From positions 2,604,001-2,668,000 of the forward strand of contig NZ_CP014513.1 of NCBI RefSeq assembly GCF_001577365.1: 64,000 bases of DNA, read 5' to 3'. Of the stretch, positions 60,830 to 64,000 are shown one piece after another (position 1 is the first letter of the stretch; each line of letters begins with the position of its first letter). The notes below the pieces were generated by a model. That model was not told the origin of the DNA and did no database searches. It saw nothing but the letters and a program-made list of their open reading frames with translations. The stretch is from Frondihabitans sp. PAMC 28766 (lineage in GTDB: Bacteria; Actinomycetota; Actinomycetes; Actinomycetales; Microbacteriaceae). The position numbers and the translations under genes are program-made.

Positions 60830-62539
60830 TCAGTCGAGAAGCGCACGGCGCAGCGTGTCGAGGCCGACGCCGCCGATGGCCAACGCCTCGGAGTGGAAGC
60901 GCTTCACGTCGAAGGCGTCGCCCTCGCGGCGTGCCCGCTCGGCCCGCAGCTCTTCCCACACCCGCTGCCCGACCTTGTACGACGGCGCCTGGCCGGGCCA
61001 GCCGAGGTACCGGTCGACCTCGAAGCGGATGAACCCCTCGTCCATGTTGACGTTGTCGGTCATGTAGGCGAAGGCCTTGTCGTAATCCCACACTCCCCCG
61101 GCCGGCATGGACGCCGACCCGGGGAACTCCTTGCCGAGGTGCACGCCGATGTCGATCACGACTCGGGCCGCGCGCATCCGCTGGCCGTCGAGCATGCCGA
61201 GGCGGTCGCCCGGGTCGTCGAGGTGGCCGAGCTCGGCCATGAGGCGCTCGGCGTACAGCGCCCAGCCTTCGGCGTGCCCGGACGTGCCGGCGATCGACCG
61301 GCGGTAGGTATTGAGCGTCGCACGGTTGACGACGGCCTGGCCGAGCTGCAGGTGATGACCGGGCACACCTTCGTGGTAGACCGTCGTCGTCTCGCGCCAC
61401 GTGGTGAACTTCGTCGTGCCGACCGGGACCGACCACCACATGCGCCCGGGGCGCACGAAGTCGTCGCTGGGAGAGGTGTAGTAGATGCCGCCGTCGTGGG
61501 TCGGCGCGATCCGGCACTCGAGGGTGCGAATCTCGGAAGGAATGTCGAACTCGTTCTCGCCGAGCTCGGCGACAGCGCGGTCGCTGAGCGTCTGCATCCA
61601 CTTCTGCAACGCGTCGGCGCCGTCCAACTGCCGGGCAGGATCCTGATCGAGCACCTCGATCGCGCGGGCGACGGTCGCGCCCTTCTCGATGAGGTCGGCT
61701 GTGGCCTCCTGCTCGGCGGCCATGCGGGCGACCTCGGCCAGCCCCCACTCGTACGTCTCGTCGAGGTCGACGGTGGCGCCCAGGAAGCGGCGCGAGTGCA
61801 GGGCGTACGCCTCGCGACCGACCCCGTCGGCCTCGCCCGCGACCGGCAGGAGCTCGTCGCGGAGGAACGTCTCGAGGCGGCGGTACGCCTCCGAGGCGGC
61901 CGCGGAGCCCTCGCTGAGGCGGTCGTCGAGATCGTCGGGCACGGGCGTGCCGTCGGCGAACTTCGCGTCGGAGGTCAGCTCGGCGAAGAAGCCGTCGGGA
62001 GCCGTGTGGCGGACGCACTGCTCGGCCACGGCGCGCACCTGCCGCTTGGCCGGCACGATGCCCTCGGCGATGCCGAGCCGCAGGGTCTCGATGTAGCCGT
62101 CGAGGGCGGCGCCCAGGCGCTCGAGGCGCGATGCGATGTCGGCCCAGTCGCTCTCGGTCGCGGTCGGCATGAGGTCGAAGACGTCGCGGAGGCCCTGGGC
62201 CGGCGAGGCGATCACGTTGAGGTCGCGGAGGTGCGGGCGTTGCGCGTCGTACTCGAGATCGAGGGCGAGCGACGACTCCAGGTCGTCCTTGGTGACCTGG
62301 TCGACGGCGTCGACCGGGGCGGCGGAGCGTAGCTCGTCGAGCACAGAGCGCGCGGCCGCGATGTAGGCGTCGTGGCCGGCGGGCGACGTGTCGCCGTACT
62401 CGCCGGTGCGACCGGGCCTGCCGAGCCAGGTGGCCCACTGCGGGTCGAGGTCGACGAGCGTGTCGACCCAGCGCTCGGCGATCGCGTCGATGGCGGTCGG
62501 GTGCCGGACAGCGGGGGTGATGGTGGCGTCGGTGCTCAT
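60830..62539 (-). CDS. DUF885 family protein (putative metallopeptidase)
   Basis: A 569-residue protein of the DUF885 family, probably an M3-like alpha-helical metallopeptidase. The zinc motif is in TTVYHEGVPGHHLQLGQA, with a likely third ligand in the downstream SGHAEGWALYAERLM. No signal peptide is seen, so it should be cytoplasmic. ATG 62539 is 6 nt after TAGGCT. Peptide substrates are unknown. Confidence 0.85.
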   Translation of the reverse strand: MSTDATITPAVRHPTAIDAIAERWVDTLVDLDPQWATWLGRPGRTGEYGDTSPAGHDAYIAAARSVLDELRSAAPVDAVDQVTKDDLESSLALDLEYDAQRPHLRDLNVIASPAQGLRDVFDLMPTATESDWADIASRLERLGAALDGYIETLRLGIAEGIVPAKRQVRAVAEQCVRHTAPDGFFAELTSDAKFADGTPVPDDLDDRLSEGSAAASEAYRRLETFLRDELLPVAGEADGVGREAYALHSRRFLGATVDLDETYEWGLAEVARMAAEQEATADLIEKGATVARAIEVLDQDPARQLDGADALQKWMQTLSDRAVAELGENEFDIPSEIRTLECRIAPTHDGGIYYTSPSDDFVRPGRMWWSVPVGTTKFTTWRETTTVYHEGVPGHHLQLGQAVVNRATLNTYRRSIAGTSGHAEGWALYAERLMAELGHLDDPGDRLGMLDGQRMRAARVVIDIGVHLGKEFPGSASMPAGGVWDYDKAFAYMTDNVNMDEGFIRFEVDRYLGWPGQAPSYKVGQRVWEELRAERARREGDAFDVKRFHSEALAIGGVGLDTLRRALLD

Positions 62540-62545
62540 GCGATG

Positions 62546-62551
62546 AGCCTA
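62546..62551 (-). promoter_or_regulatory. -10 box of a leaderless promoter
   Basis: TAGGCT on the minus strand, 6 nt before the ATG of the DUF885 gene. Confidence 0.5.
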
Positions 62552-62582
62552 GTGACGACCGCCGACAGGATGCCGACGGGGT

Positions 62583-62894
62583 TCAGACCTCGACCGTCGT
62601 GCCGTTCTGGATCGCCTCGACCACGGCTGCGACGGCGGGGTCGCCCATGAAGAGCTGGAAGGGCACGACCGGTGTGCCCGGCGCCACCACTTCGCGCGCC
62701 CGGGCCGCGAGGTTGTTCTGGGTCACGACCACATCGGCATCCTGCGGGATGTCGGCGACCGCCGAGTGGTCGACCGTCACGCCGCTTTTCTTGAGCTGCT
62801 TCTTGAGGGTTGCCGCGAGCATGATGCTCGAGCCCATGCCCGCGTCGCAGGCGACGATCAGCTTCTTGATGTCGGCTCCATTGAGGGTGGTCAT
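62583..62894 (-). CDS. Orphan PTS EIIB domain protein (fructose/mannitol-like)
   Basis: A 103-residue single EIIB domain. The phosphorylation loop is IVACDAGMGSSIMLA with the active Cys near residue 16, and the fold is completed by DADVVVTQNNLAARARE. It passes phosphate from EIIA to a sugar in EIIC, but neither partner gene is adjacent. AAGGAG precedes the ATG. Confidence 0.88.
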   Translation of the reverse strand: MTTLNGADIKKLIVACDAGMGSSIMLAATLKKQLKKSGVTVDHSAVADIPQDADVVVTQNNLAARAREVVAPGTPVVPFQLFMGDPAVAAVVEAIQNGTTVEV

Positions 62895-62961
62895 TCGTGC
62901 TCCTTCGTCGGGGCGGGTGAAGACCCTCCCATAGTGCTCCGTGCGAGAGGGGTCGGCCCGA

Positions 62962-62982
62962 ACTCGGGCTCGGCGCCCGAGT
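62962..62982 (-). terminator. polA terminator
   Basis: A perfect 8-bp stem ACTCGGGC / GCCCGAGT with a 5-nt loop, starting 5 bp after the polA stop codon. Confidence 0.55.
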
Positions 62983-62987
62983 CGGCC

Positions 62988-64000
62988 TCAGTGGGCGGCG
63001 GCGTCCCAGCTCTCGCCGCGGCCGACGGACACGTCGAGCGGCACGCGAAGTTCTGCGGCCGACCCCATTCGTCGCCGCACGATCTCTTCGACCGCGTCGG
63101 CCTCGCCGCCGGCGACCTCGACGATGAGCTCGTCGTGCACCTGGAGGAGCACGCGGGACTGCATCTCGGCTGCGTCCACATCCTGCCTCACCCCCAGCAT
63201 CGCGATCTTCATGATGTCGGCGGCCGACCCCTGGATCGGCGCGTTGAGAGCCGCCCGTTCGGCGTTCTCGCGCAGCACACGGTTCGACGAGGTGAGGTCG
63301 GCGAACGGGCGACGGCGGCCGAAGATCGTCTCGGTGTAGCCGTCCTCGCGCGCCTGCTCGACGACGGCGCGCAGGTAGTCGCGCACCGCGCCGAACCGCG
63401 AGAAGTAGTCGGTCATCAGCTGGCGGGCCTCGGCGGTCTCGATCCGCAGCTGCTTCGACAGCCCGAAGGGGCTGAGGCCGTACGCGAGGCCATACGACAT
63501 CGCCTTGACCTTGGTGCGCATGATCGGCGAGACGTCGGCCGGCTCGACGCCGAAGATGCGCGCGCCGACGAAGCGATGGAGGTCTTCGCCGACGTTGAAA
63601 GCCTCGATCAGCCCGGGGTCGCCCGACAGGTGCGCCATGATGCGCATCTCGATCTGCGAGTAGTCGGCCGTCAGCAGCGTCTCGTAGTCGCGGCCGTGCT
63701 GGAAGGCGGCCCGGATCTCGTGGCCGACCTCGGTCTTGACCGGGATGTTCTGGAGGTTGGGGTCGATCGACGAGATGCGGCCGGTGGTCGTGCCCGTCTG
63801 ATCGTAGGTGGTGTGGATGCGGCCCTCAGGGTCGACCGCCCTGTCGAGCGTCTCGATGATCTGCCGGAGCTTCGTCGCGTCGCGGTGTGTGAGCAGCAGG
63901 TCGAGGAAGGGGTGCGGATGCTTGTCTTGAAGGTCGGCCAGCGAACCCGCGTCCGTGGAGTAACCGGTCTTCATCGCACGGGTCTTCGGCATGTCGAGCT
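62988..64000 (-). CDS. polA: DNA polymerase I, C-terminal part
   Basis: The last ~337 residues of family A DNA polymerase; the 5' exonuclease and the start lie beyond the window. Motif A is LLTADYSQIEMRIMAHL, the O-helix (motif B) is RTKVKAMSYGLAYGLSPFG, and motif C is LLQVHDELIVEVA, so the polymerase site is intact. The frame is open to the window edge. Confidence 0.96.
   Translation of the reverse strand, partial: LDMPKTRAMKTGYSTDAGSLADLQDKHPHPFLDLLLTHRDATKLRQIIETLDRAVDPEGRIHTTYDQTGTTTGRISSIDPNLQNIPVKTEVGHEIRAAFQHGRDYETLLTADYSQIEMRIMAHLSGDPGLIEAFNVGEDLHRFVGARIFGVEPADVSPIMRTKVKAMSYGLAYGLSPFGLSKQLRIETAEARQLMTDYFSRFGAVRDYLRAVVEQAREDGYTETIFGRRRPFADLTSSNRVLRENAERAALNAPIQGSAADIMKIAMLGVRQDVDAAEMQSRVLLQVHDELIVEVAGGEADAVEEIVRRRMGSAAELRVPLDVSVGRGESWDAAAH

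Overview
The window is a high-GC, almost fully coding chromosomal segment with housekeeping gene order typical of Actinobacteria. The rbpA, whiA, opcA and DUF3099 genes, the divergent glgM/glgC pair, a zinc-free type L31 protein and the order uvrB-uvrA-uvrC-rapZ-whiA-gap-pgk-tpiA-secG point to the family Microbacteriaceae. This placement is inferred from gene content and order, and I do not assign a genus. No rRNA, tRNA, CRISPR array, prophage or insertion sequence was recognised.

Layout. 1-10.4 kb: the end of a cytidylyltransferase gene, a small hypothetical gene, a frameshifted small gene, an SF2 helicase next to dinB, an acyl-CoA dehydrogenase-like flavoprotein divergent from an SGNH hydrolase, a D-Ala-D-Ala carboxypeptidase overlapping an RNA methyltransferase, a class II-like sirtuin and a histidine phosphatase. 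10.4-21.8 kb: a glycosyltransferase (frameshifted at its end) with an alpha/beta hydrolase, treS, an exonuclease, a cupin-type XRE regulator divergent from a flavin monooxygenase, rpmE2, an ABC ATPase, the divergent glgM/glgC pair, and serB. treS, glgM and glgC together supply the entry steps of the trehalose/maltose-1-phosphate route to alpha-glucan. 21.8-35 kb: a TspO-like gene framed by two copies of a 98-bp palindromic repeat, fabG, a DUF3099 / Cys-His protein / SURF1 cassette, an ABC-F protein, bioY, the iron-sulfur operon sufB-sufD-ferredoxin-sufC-sufT, and the heme A genes ctaA and ctaB.

35-43.7 kb is the pentose phosphate and upper glycolysis operon tkt-tal-pgi-zwf-opcA-pgl. 43.7-50.3 kb, on the other strand, is rapZ-whiA, sodA, gap-pgk-tpiA-secG-rbpA; tpiA carries a frameshift. 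50.4-64 kb holds nucleotide excision repair (uvrB-SDR-uvrA-uvrC), coaE, rpsA, a DUF885 peptidase-like gene, an orphan PTS EIIB and the 3' part of polA.

Three themes stand out. First, at least thirteen genes have a TAnnnT-type -10 box exactly 6-7 nt before the start codon, the signature of leaderless transcripts; this decides several starts. Second, three genes (the small gene at 817-1034, the glycosyltransferase and the otherwise essential tpiA) are each broken by what looks like one missing G:C base, which more likely reflects consensus errors than biology. Third, several intergenic gaps contain palindromes with operator, terminator or repeat-element character. I did not find a convincing large novel system such as a defence island or biosynthetic cluster. 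The best candidates for undescribed biology are the palindromic repeat pair, the small Cys/His protein coupled to SURF1, and the compact divergent leaderless promoters.
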